Shown: positions 1 to 13,600 of the stretch, one piece after another
Position numbering within the stretch: the stretch's first letter is position 1
Layout: each line of letters begins with the position of its first letter
Source: Siphonodentalium dalli
Taxonomy: Eukaryota; Mollusca; Scaphopoda; Gadilida; Siphonodentaliidae
Assembly: GCA_032622095.1 (NCBI GenBank)
Contig: CP136067.1
Location: 196,004,052-196,068,051 of the forward strand
Reading direction: 5' to 3'
DNA length: 64,000 nucleotides
Made by a program: the position numbers and the translations under genes
The notes under the pieces: generated by a model
Told to the model about the DNA's origin: nothing
The model's database searches: none
What the model saw: the letters and a program-made list of their open reading frames with translations, nothing else

Positions 1-689
1 AGTACCTTGTTATAAAATAATAAATATTGGACAAATATTAAAACTAGGAGCTCATTTCTCTTGATCAATGGTCTATTATTTTATATTCATTTTATTTTAG
101 TATATGTAATTGGTTTTGGAAAAACAATTACATCTCAATGAACAAATCTGAGAAATTTGCCCCCTCCCCAAACATATGTGGGGACATCCCTGCGAGAATA
201 GGACATGTGTGATTTATTTGGATGTCTGACTATATTGGCCTAACAATATTTCCTTGATCTTGAACCCCAGTGTATTCTCTTATATATAGGAGAATACACT
301 GGTGCAGGGTCTTTATTGCTGTACCATCATAGCTCTGGTAATGAAATGGTTAATACTAATACTAATAATAAATGTGTAAACTGTCAAACAGTTAGAGTTG
401 TATTTGAGATTGCTGTAAACACATAGGATTAAATTTCATTCACACACCTCTTTTTCTCTTAGCGTGATAAATGTGGATATTGAGATAAAAGTTAATTACT
501 TTATAATGACTGGACACACAGCTGTGAGAACTGTGAGAAGTAAGGCTGGTCATTTCCTGGCATGTCATATAACTAAAGTGTAAGGCTTTTAATGGGGTGA
601 ACCTTGCAGTGTGGGGTGGCAGGGACATGCAGTGGTGGTGGTGGGGGAGGTGGGGGGTTGGGGGGGGGCAAGGATTTAAAACAAGGATT
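1..689. other. No gene recognised; ORC2 intron with small hairpin and G-rich tract
   Basis: AT-rich sequence inside (or beyond) the ORC2 intron that follows exon 6. It holds a near-perfect hairpin at 267-302 built from a TGTATTCTCTTATATA core that recurs in other elements of this window, and a G-rich tract at about 633-669 that could form a quadruplex. I see no splice-flanked coding exon here; the next ORC2 exon, which should start the AAA+-like domain, must lie to the left of the window. Confidence 0.6.
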
Positions 690-1252
690 TAAATTAATTT
701 TGTTTTAAGAGTTATGTCCCTGGGCCCTGGCTCTGCCCCTATTTGACCCAGTGACCCCATTTGAACAAATCTGAACCCCAGTCACACAAGGACTCTCCAT
801 ACCAAATGTAAGCTAAATCGGTCAAATGGTTCAAAAGAAGTCATTCTAAGAATTACTATGGAGGAATAGAGTTATGGCCCTGGTTTCTCAACTAATCAAC
901 CTGGTGACCTCATTTTAACAAATCTGAATGTGAGTCAACTAGGGAACATCCACACCAAATATGAATCCATACGGCCTTATAGTTCAGTAAAAGAAGTCGT
1001 TCTAAGAAATACTATGGAGGAATAGAGTTATGGCCCTGCTTTCACAACTATTTCACCCAGTGACCTCATTTGAACAAATCTGAATGTGATTCACCAAGGG
1101 AACATCCACACCAAATATGAACACGTTACGTCTTACGGTTCGGGACGAGAAGATGATTCCTGACGGACGGACGGTAAGACGGACGGACGGTAAGACGGAC
1201 GAGGAGTGATGACTATAGCTCCACCGGAGACTTCGTCTCAGGTGAGCTAAAA
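690..1252 (+). repeat. Interspersed repeat, family A, hairpin-tailed
   Basis: Copy of a dispersed repeat also found at 19165-19560 and, more weakly, at 17240-17600. Shared landmarks are GACCTCATTTGAACAAATCTG, repeated ACACCAAATATGAA phrases, TAAGAATTACTATG, then a GGACGGACGG run and a terminal hairpin TAGCTCC...GGTGAGCTA around GGAGACTTCGTCTC. Internally it is itself partly duplicated (the ATTACTATGGAGGAATAG phrase occurs twice). The type is uncertain: it may be the 3' end of a non-LTR element or a SINE-like unit. No coding content is visible. Confidence 0.65.
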
Positions 1253-1445
1253 ATGGCTAAAACTATGGTGAAAATTGGTGGGCATAACCCAAATTTGAAC
1301 ATGACCTGTATTTGGGCTTGCAAACTCACATACCAAATTTCAGTGCATTCAGTACAGACTTACTAAAGGAAAATGGACCAATAACACAAAATCCTAAAAT
1401 ATCAACTAAGCACAAATCAGAATCACATAAGTTGAAATAACGTAC

Positions 1446-1651
1446 CACAAGTGAAACATCCACTGGTTGAAGCAGTCGCGATGTCCATCAAGTAATTGTT
1501 GACACTCCTGTTGATGGTGGCTCCGTGACTCTTTGAGCATTGCATTGAGGACATTTTCATCCATCTTTGGCATGTCGAGTTTTGACAAAGTTCTGTCAGA
1601 TGTTGGACCAGAACTGCCATGGATGTCAAAGTAGCCTTCCACCATTGTGGG
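1446..1651 (-). CDS. ORC2: ORC2 coding exon 6
   Basis: 206-nt exon following acceptor TTTTACAG and ending at donor GTACGT, leaving two bases to be completed by the next exon outside the window. It encodes about residues 193-260, including VEGYFDIHGSSG, TSDRTLSKL and FNQWMFHL. In animal ORC2 this is the linker just before the AAA+-like domain, with the TSDRTL..L motif especially conserved. It is the most recognisable exon of the gene. An in-frame ATG inside it is not a true start. Confidence 0.9.
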
Positions 1652-4600
1652 CTGTAAAATACATTCATTCAGTTCAAGATGTAGCTTGTGTCAACAGGGA
1701 CTGATATTTAAAACTAGACAATAGTTTGGCACATTAAAAATGGGTATCAACCAGTCTTTCGATTTTGAAGCAAGATTTTTATCTTTCAGGAGTCAACAAC
1801 AGTGCATCTCGGCTCTGCTCCATGTAACGGGTTAATACAGTAATGCCCTATATAATCGACCCCTTAACCACAGCAGAATTATGGGTAATTTTTCAGGATT
1901 TAGTCGGAAATATGGCTTGTTGCCAATCATCGGAAAGCTCTCACTGAGAGAATCCAGCATGATGTCATCTCCGTCAGAGGAATGGCTTTTGATTTTACAC
2001 CAATTTGTTTTGATTGGTACCGTGAACAAATACCGCTATTCTCAAAGTAATTGACCAGAAAAACGGGGTGAAACCCCGGTCATGACCGCGGTGATACCGG
2101 TAATAAACGGTAGCGGTATCGAGACGGTCATGGCGGTGAAGTTACGGTATTGGGCGATAATGATACCACGGTCTTTTAGCGGGCACCGCATTAATTTTGT
2201 TGAATACCGCGGTGATTTTCATGGAACTCTTTGAGGGGAGGTATTTACTCACACATACTTGTTTGCATTAACAAGCAGTATCAGTACCGCGGTATTGGAG
2301 GATACCGCGGTATAGTACCGCCATATTAACGGGGTGACACCACGTTACTGGTGGTCAATTACTTTAAGTATAGCGGTACAAAGAAAGCAGAACGTGTGTG
2401 TAGCATGCGACATGACCTCTGCTCATGATGTAATTATCACTGGTTACTGTTAGAGTACACTTGACCATGACAATGTATCCTTTGCCAACCGCTGTAGTTC
2501 TCACTAAGAGCTTTCCGATGAATGGCAACAAGCCATATTTCCAACTAAATCCTGAAAAATTACCCATAATTCTGCTGTGGTTAAGGAGTCGATTAATTAG
2601 GGCATTACTGTAGTTGTCTTCCAACTCATCAATAGCACTCTTCACATCAAAGGTTGCTCTGTGGGCATGTGGTTAGCGTGTCTCGCCTGTCTTCACTGTC
2701 AACATTTCGAGATTGCAGTTTGCCAGTGGACTATATTTTCAAAAAAGTCGCTTGGTCGAATTAATGACTTGTGGCCACTATGTCATACGCTGTTCAATTA
2801 TCGCACCAAGTTGTGACAATTGGGCAAGGTCACTTTTACTGTGCCAGCTTCATCGTACCTAGATGAGAAATAGGGAACTGATTTGTTTGGTAAGCGTAAG
2901 CCGCTCTATTGAAAATCCGCCTGTTAAGTAGCAGTAGGCATAAGACTCAACAATTAATCAACAACTGGGGGGGGGGGGGGGGAGGGGTAAAATGTGAAGC
3001 GCTTTAATAGGGTCCCTTATTATGTTAGAAAGATACTAGTAAGCGCTATATAAGCCTCATTATTATAAAGCCTGGTTCCCATTATTATAAAGCCTGGTTC
3101 CCATTATTATAAAGCCTGGTTCCCATTTTCAGAATCAAAAGACTGGTGTCAAACATAGAATTTGGAAAAATATTAAAAAGTAAAAGATACATATAGAATT
3201 AACACTCATTAGAAAGCCCTTGTAATGGTGACCCATGTCTTTGTTTTTATTGCGATCCATTAATTCATTGATATTTCACCAGGCAATCAGACACATGTAA
3301 TCAAGTATACCCATCGCCGAGAATGAAGGTATGTTGTATTACAATTAGCAAGCCTGAATTTAGTGTCTGACATTTGACAATGAGGTCCCCAGAGGTTGAA
3401 TCCCACATAGCAGGCTAGCATCACCAAATTAACCCTCTGGTGACCTCATTATGCTTAGGCTTCATCTTCTGGGAAATATCTAGTCTCAAATTAACATTAA
3501 CTGGGGAACTTCAATCTGATCCTAGGTCTCCCATAGCAGTTGAGGCCTAAGCAGAATGAGGTCTCCAGAGGGTGAATTTGGTGATGCTAGCCCAGTAAGC
3601 CCACTATGCAGGATAGCGTCACTAAATTCACCCTCTGTGGAGCTCATTCTGCAAATGTCAGACACACTAAATTCAGTCTTGGCAACTAGAAATATGATTC
3701 ACTGTGCATAATACAAAAATTTGTCCATGTAGGATGTAAAACTCATAACACCTATCCTAAATATTTATGTCTATTATCATATTTTTGTCAAATTTTATCA
3801 TCATTATCAAGTGGGCATAGTTTGAAACATGCAAAATGACGGACTCTATAGCATATTCTTAGTGCAGCTGTCCCCATATATACATACACTATATATGGTG
3901 ATGACAACATTGATGTTTAACTCTACTAAATACTCATAGACGAGAAGTTCCTCAGGAAATGTTCACATAATAAGTTCAACATTAGCCGTTTGTTGAACTT
4001 ATTATCTTAACATTTCCAACCAATGAATTGGAATCCTTCTGCATTTGTATTATCTGTTTGTCGTCTGCTTATATTTTTTATACCTATCTCCAAATTAATA
4101 ATAGACCATTCCAATATATACTTTTCTAACTGAATCCATTCAGTAACAGGAGATAGACTGTCGTCCGCTGCATACCCTCATGTGGCATACCTCCTAGAGT
4201 GAGCATACATATAACATATGACTGTCGTCCGCTGCATACCCTCATGTGGCATACCTCCTAGAGTGAGCATACATATAACATATGACTGTCGTCCGCTGCA
4301 TACCCTCATGTGACATACCTCCTAGAGTGACCATACATATAACATATGACTGTCGTCCGCTGCATACCCTCATGTGACATACCTCCTAGAGTGAGCATAC
4401 CTATAGCATATGACTGAGATACTAAGGCTAAGAAACTAAGGCAGTCGGACCCAAAATTAGCATTTTCAAAGAAACAAAGATGAATAACTCTAGAACGAAA
4501 AACCTGAACAAAACGATTGAACACTTCATTGAATGTCCTCATAGTAGTGAACATCCATACCAAATTTCATTGAGATCCGTGCAACACTATTCAAGTTATG

Positions 4601-7600
4601 ACATGAACAGACATCGGACAGACAAAAAGCCAACATTCCCAGATAAACAAAGATGAATAACTCTCGAATGAAAATCCCGAACAAAACGATTGAACAATCA
4701 ATTGAATGTCCTCATAATAGTGAACATCCATAACAAAGTTCATTGAGATCCGAGAACCACTAATCAAGTTATGAAATGAACAGACATCGGATGGATAAAA
4801 ACCCCAACATTTCCAGATAAACAAAGATGAATAACTCTAGACCAAAAATCCCAAACAAAACGATTGAACAACCAATTACATGTCCTCATAGTACTATATG
4901 ATAGTAGTGAACACCCATACCAAATTTCATTGAGATCTGAGCACTACTGATCAAGTTATGACCTGAGCAGACATCGGACGGATGGACAGATGCAAAACAG
5001 AATACAGTCACCCCTTTTTATAATGAAAAGGATCAGTCATATTTGAAACTCATTTTATACAACGAACCATATCAACAGCTTCTTCATGTTTCCTCCGCGC
5101 TCTGCCTCTCGGTGTACTTGGACTTGACTTGATATCACTTTCTATTTTCGATCTCCCTTTGCCCTTAGGAGTTACAGGAGAACTTGGGATGTCTTTAGAA
5201 GAGATACTTTCATCGTCACTGTCATCATCTAATGAATCATCTAAGCTGTCATCAGATGAATCATCGGGATCTTCTGAAATTAGAATTGATCAAGTAATGA
5301 GGTGTGTTAGTTGTCATCCCAATTTTCACCAAAATAAAACAGCAGTTATGTTACTTATTATCGTGAGATGATAACTTTTGAATACCTATTGTTGTATGGT
5401 GTTAAGCCTGGTTGTTGTTATAAGACAGGAGGCAGTTTACGACCCATAACGTAACTGACATTATAGCGAATTATAGGACAATGTATTTACGTATTTCATC
5501 TTACAGACTGCCTAATCAACAAAATATGATATAACTAGTGCAGAGATTAAGGTTTTTGATGATTAGTAATCCCCTTTGTACCACCATCACCATTGAATCA
5601 AAGCTCCCCTTACAAAATAAATTTAGATTGTATGATGTATCCGAAATACAAAACAAGCATATCCAAAACCAACGATAATTTGTCGCCTAACTTCGTCGAT
5701 CTATTCAGCACTTTTGAATTAGATTTCTGTCTCCATATGTGGTGAAAAAAAGTTTGGCCACCGACAGCACAAACACTGTCATAGAGTAAACAATGCCTAC
5801 CCATATTTCTCTTCCGCAGTCGATACGGGGTGGTTGCTTCCAGCTTTCTGTTCCTAGCTAGCTGCTTTACTGGCGTTTCGTTTTCTGAGAAGTAAATAAA
5901 ATTAACGCAAGTTATCAAAGTTATCAATTTATTGAAACATACAAAGAGCAACTTTTGATTAAACTCTCCACTGCCATCATCCTGGGCCTTTGACGTTCTG
6001 CCAATTTTCCAGTGGAAAAATATAACGGGAATATCCTGAACTGAAAACCACAAAACTGACTCCGTAGAGAGGCTATTAATAATATTAACAATCCTGGAAC
6101 GTATTACATGGTTTCAATACAATGGTTTCAATGAACAAATTTCTTACTTCTAGTTATGAATAATGAGCAACTGCTAGTATGCTTAATTAGGTATGTACTC
6201 AGACTCATTCGCTGATTATGCCAATTTGTTGTGGCATTGGTAATACTAATCTGTCTGAAAATATCGTTGAAAGAGTACAAGAGAAGTCAGATATGTTAGA
6301 CTCAGACGAGTCAGAGGAGCAGATAGCTCCGTTGGGTCACTGTGGCCAGTGTGGGCCGATCGTCATCTGAGCTACAACTTCGACTTGGTTGCCATCTGCA
6401 TCCCCAGTAGTTTCATGGCCATCACGAATCGACCATCGATGCCACGATCAAAGCTCTAAAAACGATTCCAGAAGCAAAAGAATCTCAGACAAAATTTGGA
6501 AAACACATTCGATCAGGTCATGTTACTGTTAGGAGCTGAAAAGGGCCGTTGTTTTGAAGCTGGGTGCTTCGTCTGTTGAGGCGTTTAACCACCACATCTG
6601 CAGAGAGTTCTGCATTGACCAACTGTACACTGTAGATTTGTTAATTCCTGAGAATTAACAAATAGGGAGCCTATAGGGAGCCTTGCATATATAAGAGAAT
6701 ACATTTGCCTTGCAATATTTACCTTGACTTTGTAAGCCAATGCATTCTCTTATATATGCGAGGCTCCCTATGGGATTCTTTAATGCTGCATCAGCGCAAC
6801 TCCTGTCATGAAAGGGTTAATACCATCAGGCCTCACGTTGTTGGTGGCCAATTATGTTTTGAAATGGCCAAATAAAATTTCACTTGGCCAAAAAGACTAT
6901 AGTCATTCACTACCCTAATTTCATCAGATCTCCATAAAAACCCTTATTTCGCTGACAGGTAATCTACCCTGATTATCATCAGATCTCCATAAAAACCCTT
7001 ATTTCACTGACAGGTAATCTACCCTGATTATCATCAGATCTCCATAAAAACCCTTATTTCGCTGACAGGTAATCTACCCTGATTATCATCAGATCTCCAT
7101 AAAAACCCTTATTTCGCTGACAGGTAATCTACCCTGATTATCATCAGATCTCCATAAAAACCCTTATTTCGCTGACAGGTAATCTACCCTGATTATCATC
7201 AGATCTCCATAAAAACCCTTATTTCGCTGACAGGTAATCTACCCTGATTATCATCAGAACTCCATAAAAACCCTTATTTTGCTGACAGGTAATCTACCCT
7301 GATTATCATCAGATCTCCATAAAAACCCTTATTTCGCTGACAGGTAATCTACCCTGATTATCATCAGATTTCCATAAAAACCCTTATTTCGCTGACAGGT
7401 AATCTACCCTGATTATCATCAGATCTCCATAAAAACCCTTATTTCGCTGACAGGTAATCAGCAGTTGCTAACTGTTTCTCGCACTCAAAAGACACACATG
7501 CTTAGGCCAAAAAAAAAATACCTTTGTTTCCCCTAACCCGCCCGCACCTATTAAAAATAAAATAAAATAGCTACCGACGCTGTTTGTCTCAGTTCGTCGC

Positions 7601-10600
7601 TTTATAATAGGCCCCGTTTCTAATGACTCGACGTCCGGACGCATTTCGTAAAATGGCGACGCCCACAGAAAATAAAAAAGACATCGTTTTCGTTTAAATC
7701 TTCTAGTGATGAGCCGATAATCGGGAACGACAATCGGAATCGGCCGATTGTGGCCCATCGGATGACAATCAGTACTCGGGTTTCAACATCGGCATTTCCG
7801 ATTGTCTAAATAGAAATCAGGTGCTTGTTTTTCTTCAATAAACTGTTTTAAATATGACGATGTTTTGTTGAATAAATGACCAGTAAACATGGGTAAAGTG
7901 ATTTACCAAACACAAACTTGTTATACAGCCATCTCCTCTTCAATACACCGGCCGTACCTGGGTCTATGTTTGAACAATATATTACAGTGGGGATCGCCGG
8001 GAAGCACGTGACACTTTGGGTTGGAGCCAGGCTGCGATGATGACGCCTTGATTGCGCGTAATCATAAATTATATGATGATGTACACAATTACATCTCATG
8101 GGACTCATGTACACCGATACGTAACTTTATTGTTCGTCAACATGTAGACATTTTGATTTATGTATGTCAGACTATCAAAAATCAAAATGTATATGCATAC
8201 GCAGCACAACAAATCTATATAGTACACACAGCGTAAAACAGGTATAAACTGTAGAAACCGAAAGTGCAGCTGACTTCACTGTTTGTTCAATTAAATTGAG
8301 CATATTATAACATGTGTATCAGTTGTCAGGACGCAGGAATAAAAACTTTAAAAGCATTAATAGTCAGATATTAAAGAAATTTATTTATTAATTTTACTAT
8401 CTGTAATTAATCTTTTCAAAGTCTTTCACCCAACACAACTTTCCAATAATGATTAACTTTAAATAGTCGAAGACAATGTCATTCCATCCAGTCAGCCTCG
8501 TGGGACGTCACGTATAGGTCACCACCAATGATTATTTTGATGACCATGCCGAAATCGACAATCAAATCGTGTCTGCGAAATTGACATGAACATGGTGTAA
8601 CTTGCAACTAGTTCAGTCGGCTCATTTCCTTTGTATGAATTGTTATCAAAAACGGGCCGTGGATATGTCGTCATGCACGTGGCTACATCCAACTTTCAAA
8701 CTATTTGTTGTGGAATAGCCTAGAATACATGGGTAAGTTAATGCATTGCATCGTCGATACAATACATTACAATAAATACACCGAGGCCCCGTACCACAGC
8801 CTCTGCAGGACATGTGCCTGTATTCGATGACAAGTCCGCCCATACCTACCTATATGCTTACCCAAACGTATACTTATGTATATATACTGTGTACTGGCAT
8901 ATTACTACGGTTGTTGCTTGCTTCTAATTCTAAGTATTATATAACACATATAACATATTCTGGTATAATTATTACAATAATCGGAAACGGCACCTGAATC
9001 GGCCGATTGTGATCTCAAATAATCGGTGCAAGGATCTATTTGACAATCGCTCATCACTAAAATCTTCCATCAAAACAGGAATATTCACCTATGTCATGGC
9101 GTCACAAACCATGGTTACCAGCAGTGTGTTAGGGCTAAAGTTTCTAAAATGTTCTCTCATGGACGCGGTAAACAAATTTACCGTAGTTTCACATGCTAAG
9201 AAGTTTTTACACGTGTTTCAAGAACACCATACGGGTTTTACGGACAACGTTGTCGTTAAATGTAGTTTGGACTTGGATTCAAAGGAAACGTTAACGTTGA
9301 AAATGAGTGTTTTGTTGGCGATATTTTAAACACTTTTAAAGTGAAAATGGTAGCATATGTTGATATAGGATATTATTGATTGAATTGGTATTGAATATTT
9401 ACTTTTTATTGTACTTTGTGTTAAATACAAATAAATACTATGCTATTCTATTTTATGCCTTGTGTCTTGCTGATCTCCTTCCAATATCATAATATGAAGC
9501 TTCCAGCATTCAAATCACACCTGACATGTATATATACATGGGAAAATGAGAACTTTTGGGAGATTTCCACAAAAAAAACAAAACAAAACAAAAACTTCCC
9601 GCTCGCCTGCACCTATATTTTTCAGCTCCGTTAGGGGAAACAAAGGTATTTTTTTTTAGGCCTTACAGTAATGACCTAAATAATCAACTCCTTAACCACA
9701 GCAGAATTATGGGTAACTTTTCAGGATTAACTCGGAAATATGGCTTGTTGCCATTCATCGGAAAGCTCTTACTGAGAGCTTTCCGATGAATGGCAACAAG
9801 CCATATTTCTGACTAAGGCTTTCAGCAATGCCGAAGTGATTTAAAGAAATAAACAGCGACAGATACAGTAATGCCCAAAATAATCGACTCCTTAACCACA
9901 GCAGAAATATGGGTAATTTTTCAGGATTTAGTCGGAAATATGGCTTGTTGCCATTCATCGGAAAGCTCTCATTTTTTCTTACTAAATCCTGAAAAATTAC
10001 CCATAATTCTGCTGTGGTTAAGGAGTCGATTATTTAGGGCATCACTGTACTTATTAGCACAATGATGATAAGCCACTAGAACGGTGTCCTTAAATTAGCC
10101 CCCTGCAAATAGTGGATTTTTCGAACCGAAAAACCGAATATTAAAAGACGGTCAAATTCTAAGTCGAAAAAGGGCCATAACTCATGTAAAAATAATTGGA
10201 CGGAACCCATATTCGAACTTGGCCTGTATCTTTAGCTGGGAAATACACATACCAACTTTGGTTCAGATCAAACAATCCAAACTGGAGTTATCGATCGGAA
10301 ACCAAAAATGTTAACGGATGGACGGACAGACGGACGGACGTACCAACAAATGGGTAGATATGTGGCTTCGACCTATGTGGCTAGAAATGGTAATGTGGCT
10401 TTAGTTTTTATGTGGCTTCTCAAGTAGCCATAACATTTTAAGTGGCTATCAAGTAGTAGATAGTGATAAAACTCCAGATTATGGATTCATAACATGTTGG
10501 AATTATAGCAGAAGAAGCTGATTAAAACTCAAAAACTTGCTCACAGCAACTGGGACAGTGGAATAGGAGAAACTGACAGGTCCGTGATTGGGTGGCTAGC

Positions 10601-13600
10601 CACATATATGTCTCGTCAGTGTCCGACATCTCCTATTGACGGGTCATGGATGTCTAAATCGATGGACTTTTTTTCTCCAAATTTTGAGTGACTACAAAAT
10701 TAAATAAGCTGATTAGGCCAAATAGATCATTTTAGAACGTCCATCTGAAAGCTGTTACATGGCTAGCCACGCAACGGAAGTTATGCACATAAATATCCAT
10801 TTTACACAATCTTAGCCACATAAGTAGTCATTAGTAAACACGGACGTACAGACAGTACGACAGACGGACGGACTGATTACATAATATGACCTTTTTTCAA
10901 AAAGGGCATATACAAATTAGGAAAATACAATTTTCATGCATGGTAAATAAAAACTTCTGATGTCACAAGCGGGGAATTCCACATCAATTCAAAATGCGGA
11001 ATAGGAGACAGACCATTGCAGAATCAAGCTATCACGACTTTCTCAACTATAAAACGGGGTTTTATTAAAGGGCTTTGATCTGCACTTTCACGAATGATAT
11101 TACAACTGCCACTGAAAGTCAAAATTGAGCAAACACAATCAAATAATGAAAATATAATGCACCTAATAGCGTGTATGTGCAGTCACGTGATGTACCATAC
11201 AACATAACAGTCACGTGATGTACCATACAACATAATTGTAAAAGTATCTTTCTGTTGATTACCAATTGAATGTCCACAGAATAAATTATAACTTGGCCAT
11301 TATATTAGCGGTTGTGAAACAAGAGGGTTAGAAGTGCATCTACTTTTATACTTCGCAGTAGTTGTGAATGTTCAAATATTACTGATAAATGAAATACGTT
11401 CGCTTTCATTGGTTTTGGTGTATTCGAATTTACTATTTGTTGTTTCAAAGTCGAATCGAATCGAATAACAAAACGAATATCGAATAGTTGCAGGAGCCTA
11501 CTCGAAATACATCAGTTATATCAGTTATTTCGTGTGTATTTTATAATATTGTTTTAATTTCAGTTGTCTGAACTTTTCTAAATTATCGCATATTTTGGTT
11601 TTTTCAAATTGGCGAAAGATTCTGAAAATTGGCCAAACAAATTTAGAAATAGCCAAGAAATTGGTCAAAAGAATTTGTGGCCAGCATGAATCCTGATACA
11701 CATCAAAGAGCGTACAAAGACATACCTTTATTAATGGCCAGCATGAATCCTGATTCACATCACAGAGCGTACAAAGACATACCTTTATTAATCCTGATAC
11801 ACATCAAAGAGCGTACAAAGACATACCTTTATTAATGGCTTGCATGAATCCTGATACACATCAAAGAGCGTACAAAGACATACCTTTATTAATGGCTTGC
11901 GTTCTTTTGGGAGTCATTTGTTCTTTAGGAAGCTTGCTGGCTGACTTGGGTGTTCTTGATTCTGATGCTGAAAGGGCAAACAATTTCCGTCATCAATCAA
12001 AGTATTTTTTCAACAAGTTTTCCCTCTCATCCCCAGATGATATAGCCAAAATGATTCTGTACAGTCCGCCCTGAAATTCTTTGGTGCCAGACTTAGCACT
12101 TTCAACCATAATGCAAAAATAGTTGCATAAACATAAACGTTGCATAACACGTAGTGTAAAAATACTTGCATAAACCCATGCGTGTTTTGTTTATGTTATA
12201 GTTAAAAATATATAGAGCACTTGCCCACCAATGGATGATTAGATTACAGAGGGGTATCCCAAATGAATGAGAAGTAATAAAAAAAATGAAAGGCCACCGG
12301 CCAAAATGTCTCGTAATCATAGCCAGGCTGCACTGTTGGATTGATATGTTGCATAAACTTAAACTTTTGATATAATATATATATAACTAAAATTTTATTT
12401 CTTTTGACAAACAGCATTTTTTTGGGTAGGAAAATCCGTAAACCAAGTAATCAAAAATAAAAATTTTAATGTTCAACTTGCTTTCGGTGTTGTTCTCATA
12501 ACATTTTGTTTGTATTAATTGTCAATTTGGAATGATTTCCTTCATGTTCTTACATTCCGCCCTGTACTTTTTGGTGCACGAGAGTATTTTCACTTAGAAT
12601 AATATGATACACTTCCACACCACAGTAAGTAGCGCTTCCATACCACATGAAAATACATTGAGTGATTTCAATGATAAGTGTAGTTAAATTGTAAATATTA
12701 TATTTCTTGACATTCTGCAGTTATTCTGCACACTAGGAATGAAATATTTTCAGAAAAATAGTAGACATTATTTATTATCTAATAATATTTTTTACCTTTC
12801 GCTGCCATCTGACCACACTTCTTGTTTGTCTTGAAATTGTAAACTTCACAGCCCACCACAGAAGTGTCACCCACCAAGAGAGCTACGAAATACAATGATG
12901 ACATGTTACGACTTCCAGAGATAAACAAATCTACCAAGAACAAGTCTGATTATCAGCAGTCTGTCACTGTCGCTGACAGACTCAAATACTGCTATGACAG
13001 ATAAAAAAATGCTTTCCAATGAAAGGCAACAAGCCATATTTCCGACTAAATCCTGAAAAGTTACCCATAATTATGCTGTGGTTAAGGAGTCGATTATTTA
13101 GGGCATTACTATAACTATATAATGAACAGCTGAGTAATTGAACATAACATGCTAATTATTACTAAACAAGTTTTCATCATAATAACATTTTATTTCGGGA
13201 TTACCGTTTCTGTCAGTGTCTTCAAGTTAACGCACTCCACTGCCATATCCAAACCCATGCTGCCCTTATGTGCCGCCCTTATATACATGACTGCTTTAAT
13301 CATGGCAAGTAAAAATGAGTCTCATGTATACTACCAAGAAGGAAAGTAGGTGCGTATATAGGTACGGTGCATAAGGGTAGTGCTGTTGAGGGGTTGTGTC
13401 AGAGTACCGAGCTTGTTACAAGCTCCTGTGTTTCTGCCATTTTCAGAGAACATAATTTTCTCGGTGTGTTCTTCAATTACTTTTTATTGGTTAATGGAAC
13501 AGATCGCAGATGGAAAATTATGTAATTAAAACTGAGATTGGGCAACCATTTGGTGATCCAGCCGGGGATAGTCACCATGTGAGAGAATACCTTGCTGTGC

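Noticed and set aside
5610-6053. 147-codon minus-strand frame
   Set aside because: Only 84 nt of it (5801-5884) is ORC2 exon 4; the rest is intron on both sides.
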